The translations under genes were made by a program, and so were the position numbers. Positions 52,064 to 61,568 of a stretch of 64,000 nucleotides of DNA are shown piece by piece (positions within the stretch are counted from its first letter, which is position 1; each line of letters starts with the position of its first letter). Where the stretch lies: assembly GCA_965222215.1 (NCBI GenBank), contig OZ244931.1, forward strand, positions 1,550,001 through 1,614,000. The letters run 5' to 3'. The notes below the pieces were generated by a model that worked only from the letters and a program-made list of their open reading frames with translations, searched no databases and had not been told where the DNA came from. The stretch is from JABJAG01 sp965222215. Its GTDB lineage: Bacteria; Pseudomonadota; Alphaproteobacteria; UBA6615.

Positions 52064-53650
52064 TCAAGCGCGCGCGAGGGCCCGATCGAGGGCGTCGCGG
52101 ATGGATGCGGGGTCAGGTGTGCGCCAGCGTGCGGCGACATGCTGATCCGGCCGGAACAGGTAGGCTGTACCCGGTCGGGCGTCATAGCGCCGAGCGGCGA
52201 TGCCTTCGATGTCATCCGCCACGATGAGCGAGAGCCCGTCGGGCAGGTTGGACAAGTCGGGCGGCGCGTCGTCGCCGAAATGGAGCAGTGTGAACCCTTG
52301 CGTTGCAAGCGCGTCGATCAGCCACTCTTGATTCAATGGTGCGTCGACGGCGGGCGAGCCGGGCGCCGGCCCGTCGGCGAAGGAGTCTCGGTCCGGGGTG
52401 TTGAGCGGTGAGGCGTCATAGTGGCCGGGAAGGGACAATCGCCCGCTGTTGACGATCCGCCGCGCGAACGGGTGATCGCGGGCCAGTTCGAGCACGGCAT
52501 CCCGAAACGCGCGTGACACGGGTGACTTCGGGGTCATGAAATCCGTGCTACGGGTCGAATTGAGAAGGTTCTCGTCCGTCGCGGGCAGGCGTTCGGCATC
52601 GTAGCTGTCGAGAAGGGCTTCCGGTGCGACGCCCTTGATCACCGCGGCCAGCTTCCAGGCTAGGTTGTCAGCATCCTGCAGGCCGCTGTTTCCGCCGCGG
52701 GCGCCGAACGGCGAGACAACATGCGCGCTGTCGCCGGCGAACAGGACCTGGTTGTGCCGGAACCGCGCGAGACGACGGCAGGTGAATGTGTAGACGGAGG
52801 TCCAGACGATATCGAAGTCGACATCCTCGCCCAGCATTCGTTTAAGGCGGGGCACGACCTTCTCGGGCTTGCCCTCTTCGTCCGGGTCGGCGTCCCAGCC
52901 CAGTTGAAAATCCACCCGCCACACATCGTCGGCCTGCTTGTGCATCAGGGTCGACTGGCCATCGAAGAATGTCGGCGTGAACCAGAAGCGGCGCACGGCC
53001 GGCACATCGGATTTCATGCGAATATCGGAGATCAGGAACCGGTCTTGAAAAACGCGGCCTTCGAACTCGAGCCCGAGTGCTCGGCGCGCGAGGCTGCGCA
53101 CCCCGTCCGCCGCGACCAGCCAGTCGCCCGTCAGGGTGTAGCGTCCCTCCGGCGTGTCGACATCCACTTCCACGCCGTCTGCGGTTTGCCGCAGGCCGAC
53201 GGCTTCGCTCCGCCAGCGCAGGTCGATCAGGTTCAGTGTTTCAGCGCGGGCGATCATCTCCTCTTCGAAAAAGAACTGCTGCAGGTTTATGAACGCAGGG
53301 CGCTTGTGGTCGGGCTCGGGCAGCAGGTTGAAAGTGTAGACAAGGTCGTCGCCGACATAGACCTCTCCATCGTTCCAGGTCACGCCCTTGGCGACGAGAG
53401 CTTCGCCGATCCCCAACCGGTCGCAGATTTCCAGGCTCCGCTTGGCCCAGCAGATTGCGCGGCTGCCGTCGCTGATGCCTGACTTGGAATCGATGATGAC
53501 GCTCGGTACGCCGTGCAGCGCGAGGTCTACAGCGACCGCGAGCCCGACGGGACCGGCACCGAGTATGATGACGCTATGATGCGGGCCCGGGCCGTCCAAC
53601 TCAGATGGACGGCGAAATGCGAAGGTGTCAGTGCTGGCGTCGTCGGGCAT
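52064..53650 (-). CDS. FAD-dependent monooxygenase (PHBH/MhpA family)
   Basis: 528 residues of the class A flavin monooxygenases. The dinucleotide fold is VIILGAGPVGLAVAVDLAL near residue 28, the middle motif (about 160-185) carries DGVRSLAR, and the FAD motif near 310 is LFAGDSAHVVSPFGARGGN. It resembles 3-(3-hydroxyphenyl)propionate hydroxylase-type enzymes, with the C-terminal thioredoxin-like part. It hydroxylates a phenol-type ring with NAD(P)H. DUF2783 and DUF3237 genes follow in the same direction, and a stand-alone AsnC-type domain gene lies 21 bases upstream. Confidence 0.92.
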   Translation of the reverse strand: MPDDASTDTFAFRRPSELDGPGPHHSVIILGAGPVGLAVAVDLALHGVPSVIIDSKSGISDGSRAICWAKRSLEICDRLGIGEALVAKGVTWNDGEVYVGDDLVYTFNLLPEPDHKRPAFINLQQFFFEEEMIARAETLNLIDLRWRSEAVGLRQTADGVEVDVDTPEGRYTLTGDWLVAADGVRSLARRALGLEFEGRVFQDRFLISDIRMKSDVPAVRRFWFTPTFFDGQSTLMHKQADDVWRVDFQLGWDADPDEEGKPEKVVPRLKRMLGEDVDFDIVWTSVYTFTCRRLARFRHNQVLFAGDSAHVVSPFGARGGNSGLQDADNLAWKLAAVIKGVAPEALLDSYDAERLPATDENLLNSTRSTDFMTPKSPVSRAFRDAVLELARDHPFARRIVNSGRLSLPGHYDASPLNTPDRDSFADGPAPGSPAVDAPLNQEWLIDALATQGFTLLHFGDDAPPDLSNLPDGLSLIVADDIEGIAARRYDARPGTAYLFRPDQHVAARWRTPDPASIRDALDRALARA

Positions 53651-53671
53651 CGTCCCGGAGTCCGACGACGG

Positions 53672-53914
53672 TCAGGTGAATGCCTTGAACGTGATCGTGG
53701 TGAACGTGTCAGCTACGCCCGGTACGGTCTGGATCTGGCTGGTCACGAAATGGCCGATGTCCATATCGTCGGGCAGGTAGCACTTCATCAGAAGATCGAA
53801 CTGACCGGAGGTCGAATAGACTTCCGAGACCTGCTCGATGTTGAGCGCGGCTTCGTCGGCCACGTCATAGGCCTTGCCCAGTTCGCATTTCACCTGAACG
53901 AAGATTGTCTGCAT
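53672..53914 (-). CDS. Stand-alone Lrp/AsnC ligand-binding (RAM) domain protein
   Basis: 80 residues covering only the effector-binding half of Lrp/AsnC regulators (MQTIFVQVKCELGKAYDVAD, then VYSTSGQFDLLMKCYLPDD and IQTVPGVADTFTTITFKAF). There is no HTH. ATG 53914 gives the usual N-terminus of this group; the frame from 53947 adds unrelated residues. Such proteins form ring-like oligomers that bind amino acids. It lies on the same strand, just after the DEAD-box helicase gene (36 bases) and before the monooxygenase gene. Confidence 0.85.
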   Translation of the reverse strand: MQTIFVQVKCELGKAYDVADEAALNIEQVSEVYSTSGQFDLLMKCYLPDDMDIGHFVTSQIQTVPGVADTFTTITFKAFT

Positions 53915-53950
53915 GTCCGCACCGTGCCGTGTTGCTTCCGCCGGCAAATT

Positions 53951-55396
53951 CTAGCGCAAAAGAAACGCCGGTGTGTGTTCGTCTTTTCCGAACGCAGGTG
54001 AATCGTCGCCGCCGTTGTCTTCCTTGTTCGGAGATTGTCTCTTCGGCGCCTCGTCCTTCGGTTCGGACTTTTGCGCCTTGTCCCCGTCGTCCTTGCCGGA
54101 ACCGCGTCGACCGCGGGAACGGCTCGAGCGATTCCTGTTCTCGTTTTCAGATGTATCCTCGCGGCTCTCCCGGCTGTCGGACTTCCGGCTGCGGCTCCGG
54201 CGCGGCTTCTCGCTGGTTTCTTCGGTCTTCTCGGCTTCCTCGGATTTTTCCGGGCTGTTGCCGTCCTGCTGATCGCCGATGGCGTCGATCGGCGGGATTT
54301 TCTTGCCGAGCATGCGCTCGACTCCATCCAGAAACTTCTCGTCGGCCCGGGTGGCGAGCGTGAACGCGTGGCCTTCCTTGCCCGCGCGGCCCGTGCGGCC
54401 GATGCGGTGGATGTAGTCGTCGGCGTTCATCGGAACATCGAAATTGAACACATGGCTCATGTCGGGAATATCGAGCCCGCGTGCCGCGACATCGCTGGCA
54501 ACGAGAATCTGGATTTCGCCGTTGCGGAACTTTTCGAGCGTTTCCATGCGGGCCGACTGGTGCATGTCGCCGTGCAGCGCCGCCGCATTGAAATCGTGGC
54601 TGCGCAAGGATTTCTCGAGCACAGCGACATCGCGCTTGCGGTTGCAGAATACGATGGCGTTCTTGACGTCCGTGGCGCGGATCAGCTTGCGCAGGGCCGC
54701 GCGCTTTTCCGCGAAGCTTCCGCGCACGCGAAGCAGGCCCTGGGTGACCGTTTCCGCGGCCGACGCCTGCGGGGCGACCTGAACCGTGCGGGGGTTCATC
54801 ATGTAGGAATCGGTCAGCCGTTTGATCTCGTTCGGCATCGTGGCCGAGAACATTGCCGTCTGGCGGATCTGCGGCAGCAGCTTGATGATCCGCTCGACGT
54901 CGGGAATGAAGCCCATGTCGAGCATCCGGTCGGCTTCGTCGACGACGAGGACCTTGATGTCCGCGAGCAGGACCTTGCCCCGCTCGAAATGATCGAGCAG
55001 GCGGCCCGGTGTCGCGATCAGCACATCGACGCCCCGGTCGAGCTTGTCTTCCTGGTCTGAGAAAGACACGCCGCCGATCAGCAGCGCCATGTTCATCTTG
55101 TGGTTCTTGCCATAGGTCTCGAAGTTCTCGGCGACCTGTGCCGCGAGTTCGCGGGTCGGTTCGAGAATCAGCGAGCGCGGCATCCGCGCGCGGGCCCGTC
55201 CGGTCGAAAGGATTTCGATCATCGGAAGGGTAAAGCCCGCGGTTTTTCCCGTGCCGGTCTGGGCGATACCGATGATGTCGCGCCCCATCAGCATGTGGGG
55301 AATCGCTTCGGCCTGGATGGGGGTCGGCTCTTCGTACCCCGCGCTTTCAATGGCCTTCAATAACGGGTCGCTCAGACCCAGTTCGTCAAAACGCAT
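53951..55396 (-). CDS. DEAD-box ATP-dependent RNA helicase (RhlE-like)
   Basis: 481 residues. Helicase motifs in order: Q-motif PTPIQAEAIP, Walker A AQTGTGKTAG, DEAD in VVDEADRMLD, SAT in FSATMP, and HRIGRTGRAGKEG. From about residue 380 the tail is long, charged and of low complexity (Arg/Ser/Glu-rich), ending HTPAFLLR, a tail motif I recall from alphaproteobacterial DEAD helicases. ATG 55396 (MRFDELGLSDPLL) is the family start; the longer frame to 55552 is not conserved. It is divergent from the OGT gene, with 124 bases between. Confidence 0.95.
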   Translation of the reverse strand: MRFDELGLSDPLLKAIESAGYEEPTPIQAEAIPHMLMGRDIIGIAQTGTGKTAGFTLPMIEILSTGRARARMPRSLILEPTRELAAQVAENFETYGKNHKMNMALLIGGVSFSDQEDKLDRGVDVLIATPGRLLDHFERGKVLLADIKVLVVDEADRMLDMGFIPDVERIIKLLPQIRQTAMFSATMPNEIKRLTDSYMMNPRTVQVAPQASAAETVTQGLLRVRGSFAEKRAALRKLIRATDVKNAIVFCNRKRDVAVLEKSLRSHDFNAAALHGDMHQSARMETLEKFRNGEIQILVASDVAARGLDIPDMSHVFNFDVPMNADDYIHRIGRTGRAGKEGHAFTLATRADEKFLDGVERMLGKKIPPIDAIGDQQDGNSPEKSEEAEKTEETSEKPRRSRSRKSDSRESREDTSENENRNRSSRSRGRRGSGKDDGDKAQKSEPKDEAPKRQSPNKEDNGGDDSPAFGKDEHTPAFLLR

Positions 55397-55520
55397 ATTG
55401 CTCGTCTGCTTTGAAATGGAGCGCTCTTTCACGCTGGCCGGAAAATGGGCCGGATCGGCCAGAAAGTCCAGTGTTTCCACGTGGTCTTGCAAGGCCGTGC
55501 GCATTTTGAAACAAGAGGCG

Positions 55521-57533
55521 ATGGACAGCGACCCATCCGATCTCGACGCCATCGTGGCGAACGCGGCCGTCCGCCACCGTGCGGGCGAATTGGCCGCCGC
55601 TGACGAGGCATACGATTCCGTGCTCTCGCGCGACCCCGGCCATGCCGAAGCGCTGCATCTGAAAGGGGTGCTGCGTGCCCAGCAAGGCGCGGCGGACGAA
55701 GGGCTTCAACTGCTGGACCGTGCGCTTGCGGGTGCGCCGAAGGACTTCCGGATACTGGCGAACCGCGCCAAGCTCAAACTGGACCTCGGAGACGTCGACG
55801 CGGCGGTGGAAGACTATTCGACGGCGCTGCAATACGGCGGCGATAACGCCGATCTGCTCTTCAATACCGCGGGTGCTTTGGCCATGGCCGGGCGGCTCGA
55901 AGACGCTGTCGCGCGGCTGGAAGAAGCCTGCCGTATTGCGCCGGGTCATGCTCAGGCCCACGCCAATCTCGGAAACCTCTATCGGCAGCTCGGCCGGTTG
56001 GAAGAGGCCGGCACAGCACTGGAGAAGGCGATCGAACTCGCGCCCGGCGACCCGGCGGTGCAACACAGCCTCGGTGTGACGCTTATGCTCACCCGCGACT
56101 ATGAGGCGGCTGCGGCCCGGTTCAAGCGCGCTCTCGAACTCGACCGGGGCTTTATCCGCACGGCGGCGCAGCTTTTCTACGCCAACCTGCACGCCTGTGA
56201 CTGGCGCAACTACGGCAAGCTGGCCGCCAACTTTGTCCGGCTGATAGAGAATGGAGGCGCGCAGGTGAGCGAGCTGTCGCCCCTGATTGCGTTGTTCCTG
56301 CCGGCGTCCCAGCGCGAGCTGAACGCCACGTCGGATGCCCGTGCTGCCACAATCCGTGGATCTTCCGATTCCGTGACGCCTGCCATCTCCACGGATACGG
56401 GCGAACGGCTGCGGATCGGCTATTTGTCGGCGGATCTCGGCCGCCATCCGGTCGGCCATCTGACGGCCGACGTGTTCAGCAGTCATGATCGTGAGGAATT
56501 CGAGACGTCAGCGATCCTGCTCGCGCCTCCCGACGGGAGTGCCGTCAGCGAGCATGTCGCCCGCAACACCGACCACGTTCTGGACATATCGCGCATGTCT
56601 GCCGCGAATGCCGCACGGAGCATTCGTGAACTGGGGGTCGATGTGCTCGTCGACCTCGGCGGTTTCACCCGCGGCGCGCGACCGGAAATTCTTGCGCACA
56701 GGGCGGCACCGCTCCAGGTCGGCTGGCTGGGCTACTGCGGTTCTTCCGGGGGCCTGAACGATGTACTGCTTGCCGATGAGAATGTTTTGCCGGCGTCGGA
56801 TGCCGGGCATTTTTCCGAAGCGGTCGCCTATCTGCCCGGCTCGTTCATGCCGCTCAACCATCTCGACCGCGCGGACGAGGACGCGGGCACAAGATCCTCG
56901 AACGGCTTGCCCGACGACGCTTTTGTTTTCTGTGCCTTCAACACGCCGACGAAGATCGACCCGGCGACCTTCGATGCCTGGATGCAAATTCTGGACGGCG
57001 TGGACAATGGCGTTCTGTGGTTGCGCGAACACGCGGCCGTCACGACACGCAATCTGCAGTTGGCTGCGCAGGGCCGGGGCATCGACCCGGCACGTCTTAT
57101 TTTCGCGAAGACGCTACCGGATATGTCCGGGCATCTGGCGCGCCATGCGCACGCCGATCTGTTTCTCGACACGTTCGTTTACGGCGCGCATTCGACGGCG
57201 GCGGATGCCGTTGCGACGGGATTGCCGATTTTGACGTGTGCTGGCGGCGCGATGCCGGCCCGCGTGGGGGCGAGTTTGGCCCGGGCCTTCGACCAGGCCG
57301 AACTCGTTGCCGAGAGCCGACAGGCCTACGTCGATGCGGCTGTATCGCTTGCCGCGGACCCGGAGCGGCTGTCGGGTGTCCGGGAGCGGCTCGCAGATGC
57401 TTTGGTGGCGAACCGGGACGGCCCCGGGTTCGCGCGCAAGCTCGAAAGCGCATATCGCAAGCTGTGGGATGTGAAATGCGCAGACGAACTCGCCGCCGGC
57501 ACATGCATCAGGGTCGACGAGACAACCCGATAG
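55521..57533 (+). CDS. TPR - O-GlcNAc transferase (SPINDLY/OGT-like) protein
   Basis: 670 residues. Six or so TPR units occupy about residues 5-240 (for example AEALHLKGVLRAQQGAADEG and AHANLGNLYRQLGRLEEAG). A GT41 catalytic region follows: RIGYLSADLGRHPVGHL near 300 (the catalytic-site His), VDVLVDLGGFTRGARPEI, PLQVGWLGYCGSSG, CAFNTPTKIDPATF and DTFVYGAHSTAADAVATG. It would transfer a sugar from UDP-GlcNAc (or GDP-fucose) to Ser/Thr of unknown acceptors. ATG 55521; the frame upstream to 55251 is antisense to the helicase. It is followed after 6 bases by an alpha/beta hydrolase. Confidence 0.88.
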   Translation: MDSDPSDLDAIVANAAVRHRAGELAAADEAYDSVLSRDPGHAEALHLKGVLRAQQGAADEGLQLLDRALAGAPKDFRILANRAKLKLDLGDVDAAVEDYSTALQYGGDNADLLFNTAGALAMAGRLEDAVARLEEACRIAPGHAQAHANLGNLYRQLGRLEEAGTALEKAIELAPGDPAVQHSLGVTLMLTRDYEAAAARFKRALELDRGFIRTAAQLFYANLHACDWRNYGKLAANFVRLIENGGAQVSELSPLIALFLPASQRELNATSDARAATIRGSSDSVTPAISTDTGERLRIGYLSADLGRHPVGHLTADVFSSHDREEFETSAILLAPPDGSAVSEHVARNTDHVLDISRMSAANAARSIRELGVDVLVDLGGFTRGARPEILAHRAAPLQVGWLGYCGSSGGLNDVLLADENVLPASDAGHFSEAVAYLPGSFMPLNHLDRADEDAGTRSSNGLPDDAFVFCAFNTPTKIDPATFDAWMQILDGVDNGVLWLREHAAVTTRNLQLAAQGRGIDPARLIFAKTLPDMSGHLARHAHADLFLDTFVYGAHSTAADAVATGLPILTCAGGAMPARVGASLARAFDQAELVAESRQAYVDAAVSLAADPERLSGVRERLADALVANRDGPGFARKLESAYRKLWDVKCADELAAGTCIRVDETTR

Positions 57534-57539
57534 GACGCC

Positions 57540-58235
57540 ATGACGAACCTGATTTTGATTCCGGGCCTTCTTTGTGACCCCGACCTTTGGGCTCACCAGA
57601 GGCAGTATCTGGCCGCGCTGGCTGATATTCGCGTCGCGGATATTACCGGCGGTGAGACGATGGACGAACTCGCTGTCCATGTCCTGGCCGGGGCGCCCGA
57701 GCGCTTTGCGCTGGCAGGACTGTCCATGGGCGGGTATGTCGCGCACGCGATCATGCGCAAGGCACCCGAGCGTGTCGAAAAACTGGCGCTGCTCGATACG
57801 TCGGGGCGCCCCGATACCGACGATCAGCGTGAACGGCGAACACAGCTCATCGAGATGAGCCGGATAGGGAAGTTTCGCGGCGTAACAGACAGGCTTTTGC
57901 CGATCCTGATCCACGAAGACCGGCTCGACGACGATGCGTTGACGGATCGCGTGAAGTTGATGGCAGAGCGGGTCGGCCCGGAGGCGTTTCATCGTCAACA
58001 GAAGGCCATCATGAGCAGGCCCGACAGTCGCGGCCAGTTCACGAACTACGATCTTCCGGTGCTGGTCATGTGCGGGCGCCAGGATGCGCTAACGCCCGTT
58101 GCCTTGCATGAGGAAATGGCGGATGCCATCCCGGGCGCGAGGCTCGCGATCATCGAGGACAGCGGACATCTTTCCACAATGGAACAGCCGCAAGCGGCCA
58201 CGGCGTTGCTGCGCCAGTGGCTGCTGTACGGCTAG
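57540..58235 (+). CDS. Alpha/beta hydrolase
   Basis: 231 residues. Strand 3 ILIPGLLCDPDLW, elbow LAGLSMGGYVAHAI with Ser about 62, Asp in MCGRQDALTPV near 180, and His in EDSGHLSTME near 210. The compact size and LCDPDLW loop fit the small esterase/acyl-thioesterase-like group rather than a cap-containing hydrolase. It starts 6 bases after the OGT stop, so it is probably co-transcribed. The substrate is unknown. Confidence 0.9.
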   Translation: MTNLILIPGLLCDPDLWAHQRQYLAALADIRVADITGGETMDELAVHVLAGAPERFALAGLSMGGYVAHAIMRKAPERVEKLALLDTSGRPDTDDQRERRTQLIEMSRIGKFRGVTDRLLPILIHEDRLDDDALTDRVKLMAERVGPEAFHRQQKAIMSRPDSRGQFTNYDLPVLVMCGRQDALTPVALHEEMADAIPGARLAIIEDSGHLSTMEQPQAATALLRQWLLYG

Positions 58236-58253
58236 CGGGACCCGTGGCGCGAT

Positions 58254-58838
58254 CTAGCTGATCGGTGCCCCGGCATCGCTGTCGACCTGACGGTTCGGGT
58301 TCTCGTCGGGGAACAGCGACAGCGTGAGTTGTGCCACCAGCGAGTCCAGGAGTTCCGACCGGGGGCCGTCCACGCCGCCGCGACGTGCGATGGCATGCGA
58401 GAGGTAGCTGTCGTTGGAGCAGAAGGCGCCCATCAGGGTGGTGACGCCGCCGCCGGTTGCATTGCTTTCGAAACTGTCGCCTGACTTGCACAGCGCGGCG
58501 GGGTCTCCGCCGCTGACGTTCGTGAAGGCCACGACCACATGGAAGCGCTGGTCCGGGTCTCGTTCATTCGGCGCCACGGAGAAGTTCACGGGCACGCCGA
58601 AGGTTCGGCCCTGCATGCTTTCGACGACCGAACGCTGTACATCCGCCTGTGGGGCGTCGAACGGATTGCCGATGACCGTGACCGGCAGGTTGCCGGCGGC
58701 ACTGATCTCCAGCGGTTCATACTGGTTGGCATAGTCGACGCGCGAGACCAGAACGCCCGACTGGGCGCATGCGGCAAGAATGCCGAGGCCGGCGAGGGCG
58801 AGCCCGATGCGGGCGTCGAGGGAACGGATAAGAGGCAT
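58254..58838 (-). CDS. Hypothetical lipoprotein
   Basis: 194 residues. A signal peptide ends in a lipobox (LGILAAC, Cys about 24), so the mature protein is probably lipid-anchored. The rest includes NPFDAPQADVQRSVVESMQG and FHVVVAFTNVSGGDPAALC, plus LSHAIARRGGVDGPRSELL; I know no family name for it. ATG 58838 has GGGAGAAA upstream. It is tail to tail with the alpha/beta hydrolase and shares the reverse strand with parE upstream, 140 bases away. Confidence 0.65.
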   Translation of the reverse strand: MPLIRSLDARIGLALAGLGILAACAQSGVLVSRVDYANQYEPLEISAAGNLPVTVIGNPFDAPQADVQRSVVESMQGRTFGVPVNFSVAPNERDPDQRFHVVVAFTNVSGGDPAALCKSGDSFESNATGGGVTTLMGAFCSNDSYLSHAIARRGGVDGPRSELLDSLVAQLTLSLFPDENPNRQVDSDAGAPIS

Positions 58839-58977
58839 GGCAATTTCTCCCGGCTGCGATCGCAATTACGAACGGTTAGACCATACCGGGCAAGCGGCGA
58901 ATATGACGTCCATCACACTGCCAACATATTGAAACCTGAATTATGACCAAATTGGGGCCGGAAACGCGGTGCCCGCC

Positions 58978-60996
58978 TCAGACATCGATTTCCTCAACGA
59001 ACTTGGCATTGTCCTGAATGAAGCGAAAGCGGCGTTCCGCCTTGCGCCCCATCAGCTGCTCGACAAGCTGGGCGGTCGCCTTGGCTTCCTTGGCCAGCGC
59101 CTTGTCGGCGTCCGTGGCGCTCGGCAACTCGACCTGGATCATCTGCCGTTTCTCCGGGTCCATGGTCGTGTCGCGCAGTTGTGCCGGCGGCATCTCGCCC
59201 AGGCCCTTGAAACGGCTGATCTCGATCTTGCCGTTGCCGGAGAAGTGCTCGGCGGTCAGGCGCTCGCGGTCGTCGTCGTCGATGGCGTAGACCACGTCTC
59301 CGCCCCGCGCGAGGCGATAGAGCGGGGGGACCGCCAGGAAAAGCCGTCCCTTGGTCACGAGTTCGGGCATCTCCCGATAGAAAAACGTCATCAGCAGCGA
59401 GGCGATGTGGGCGCCATCGACATCGGCGTCGGTCATGATGACCACGCGCTCATAGCGCAACTTGTCTAGGTCGAACGTCTTGCCGCTGCCGCAGCCCAGC
59501 GCCTGTATCAGGTCGCTGAGTTCCTGGTTGCTGCGCAGCTTGTCCGCGGATGCGCTTGCGACATTCAGGATTTTGCCGCGCAGGGGGAGAATAGCCTGGG
59601 TCTCGCGGTTGCGTGCCTGTTTGGCCGACCCGCCCGCGCTGTCGCCCTCGACCAGGAAAATCTCGGTGCCCTCGGCACTGGAGCGCGAGCAGTCGGCCAG
59701 CTTGCCGGGCAGGCGGGACTTACGCCCGGCCGTCTTGCGCTTGAGGGCGCGATCCTCGCGCCGGCGTTTTCGTTCTTCGGCACGCTCGATGGCCCATTCC
59801 AGCAGCGAATCCGCGCTCTGGCGGTCCGTCGACAGGTGGTGATCGAAGTGATCCTTGATCTGCGCCTCGACGACCCGCGCCGCCTCCGGCATCGACAGCT
59901 TTTCCTTGGTCTGGCCCTGGAACTGCGGCTCGGGAATGAACAGGGACAGCACGATGGCGGCGCCGTCGGAAATATCCTCGGCGGTCAGCTGGGCCGCCTT
60001 GCGATTATTCGTGATTTCGCCATAGGCCTTGAGGCCGCGCGTGAGCGCGCCGCGAATGCCGGCGACATGGCTGCCGCCTTCGGGGGTCGGGACCGTGTTG
60101 CAGTAGGACGCGACCATGCCTTCACCGTCGGCCGGCCACGACACGGCCCATTCGACCTTGCCGCCGGTGCCGTTCAGGTCGGCCTTGCCGGAGAAAATAT
60201 CTGCGCCGACCAGCGGCCGTTCGCCGAGCGTATCGCGAAGATAGTCGAGGATGCCGTCGGCGAACTGGAAGGTCTCCTTTTCAGGAATCTCTTCTGCCTC
60301 CGCCACGGCGGCGTCGCACGACCAGCGGATTTCGACACCCTTGAACAGATACGCCTTGGCCTTGGCCATCTCGTGAAGGCGCTTGCCCCGGAAAGCGGCG
60401 TCCTTGCCGAAGATTTCAGTGTCCGGCAGGAATGAAATAGTCGTGCCACGTCGGTTCGGCACCGACTTGATCTTCTTGAGTTTGCCGGCCGGTTCGCCTT
60501 GCGCGTATTCCTGCGCCCAGAGTTGCTTGTCCCGCGCGACCTCGACACGAAGGTGTGCCGCCAGCGCGTTGACGACGCTCAGGCCGACGCCGTGCAGGCC
60601 GCCCGAGGTCTGGTAAACCTTGCCGTCGAACTTCCCGCCTGAATGAAGCGTGGTGAGGATGACTTCCAGCGCGGACTTGCTCTTGAATTTCGGGTGCGGG
60701 TCGATCGGGATTCCGCGCCCGTTATCGGTAATCGTCAGCGTGCCGTCCTCGGCCAGTGACATTTCGATCCGGTCGGCGTGTCCCGCGACCGCTTCGTCCA
60801 TCGCGTTGTCCAGGATCTCCGCCGCAAGGTGATGCAATGCACGGTCGTCGGTGCCGCCGATGTACATGCCGGGGCGTCGGCGCACCGGCTCCAGGCCTTC
60901 CAGAACTTCGATATCCTGGGCGGTGTATTCTCCGCTCGCACCCGTGCCGTCTTCGAAAAGCTCGGGTTCTTCGGTCTTGCGTTTGGCGCGCGCCAC
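58978..60996 (-). CDS. parE: DNA topoisomerase IV subunit B
   Basis: 672 residues. The GHKL ATPase has EILDNAMDEAVAGHADRIEM, DNGRGIPIDPHPKF and GGLHGVGLSVVNALA. The TOPRIM part has IFLVEGDSAGGSAKQARNR and ILPLRGKILNV. The start, which includes PGMYIGGTDDRALHHLAAEI, separates ParE from GyrB. The enzyme decatenates sister chromosomes with ParC, which is not in the window. The C-terminus FVEEIDV is intact. The divergent thioesterase gene begins 147 bases upstream. Confidence 0.95.
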   Translation of the reverse strand: MARAKRKTEEPELFEDGTGASGEYTAQDIEVLEGLEPVRRRPGMYIGGTDDRALHHLAAEILDNAMDEAVAGHADRIEMSLAEDGTLTITDNGRGIPIDPHPKFKSKSALEVILTTLHSGGKFDGKVYQTSGGLHGVGLSVVNALAAHLRVEVARDKQLWAQEYAQGEPAGKLKKIKSVPNRRGTTISFLPDTEIFGKDAAFRGKRLHEMAKAKAYLFKGVEIRWSCDAAVAEAEEIPEKETFQFADGILDYLRDTLGERPLVGADIFSGKADLNGTGGKVEWAVSWPADGEGMVASYCNTVPTPEGGSHVAGIRGALTRGLKAYGEITNNRKAAQLTAEDISDGAAIVLSLFIPEPQFQGQTKEKLSMPEAARVVEAQIKDHFDHHLSTDRQSADSLLEWAIERAEERKRRREDRALKRKTAGRKSRLPGKLADCSRSSAEGTEIFLVEGDSAGGSAKQARNRETQAILPLRGKILNVASASADKLRSNQELSDLIQALGCGSGKTFDLDKLRYERVVIMTDADVDGAHIASLLMTFFYREMPELVTKGRLFLAVPPLYRLARGGDVVYAIDDDDRERLTAEHFSGNGKIEISRFKGLGEMPPAQLRDTTMDPEKRQMIQVELPSATDADKALAKEAKATAQLVEQLMGRKAERRFRFIQDNAKFVEEIDV

Positions 60997-61142
60997 TTTT
61001 CCTCACATCGAAACGGATTACAGCCGGCCCCGCCGACGGCGGAAACACATGCCTTTATACGATCTATATGTGATGATTCTCCGATGAGTCGAAAAGGCGG
61101 TAGGCAGGCGTAGCCCCGCGGCTGCTGCGGCACGGAGTAGGT

Positions 61143-61568
61143 ATGATGTCCAAACCCGGAGAACCGATGATGTCCAATGAAGCCGAGCCGCGGGGAGAGT
61201 TGTGCATCCAGACTGCCGCGATGCCCGCCGACACCAACCCGAACGGCGATATCTTCGGCGGCTGGTTGCTGTCCCAGATGGACATCGCCGGCGGCATCGC
61301 CGCGCGAACGAGGTCCGGCGGCCGTGTCGTGACCGTGGCCGTGGAATCGATGGTGTTCAACAAGCCGGTGAAGGTCGGCGACGTAGTGTGCTGCTACGCG
61401 GATCTGGAACGGGTTGGCACCACCTCGATGGCGTTTCGCATTGAGGCGTGGACCATCCGCAGCGATACCTTCGTGCGCGAAAAAGTGACCGAAGGCGTGT
61501 TCACCTATGTGGCAATAGGAGCCAACGGAAAATCGCGCCCGATCCCGAAGGAGACGAAGAAGGCATGA
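61143..61568 (+). CDS. YciA-like acyl-CoA thioesterase
   Basis: 141 residues, single hotdog fold. The active-site segment DTNPNGDIFGGWLLSQMDIAG and the VVTVAVESMVFNKPVKVGD stretch are those of YciA/BACH-type acyl-CoA thioesterases, which hydrolyse a broad range of acyl-CoAs. The ATG may be at 61143 or a few codons later (61167 or 61170). Its stop overlaps the ATG of the next gene by 4 bases (ATGA). Confidence 0.92.
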   Translation: MMSKPGEPMMSNEAEPRGELCIQTAAMPADTNPNGDIFGGWLLSQMDIAGGIAARTRSGGRVVTVAVESMVFNKPVKVGDVVCCYADLERVGTTSMAFRIEAWTIRSDTFVREKVTEGVFTYVAIGANGKSRPIPKETKKA

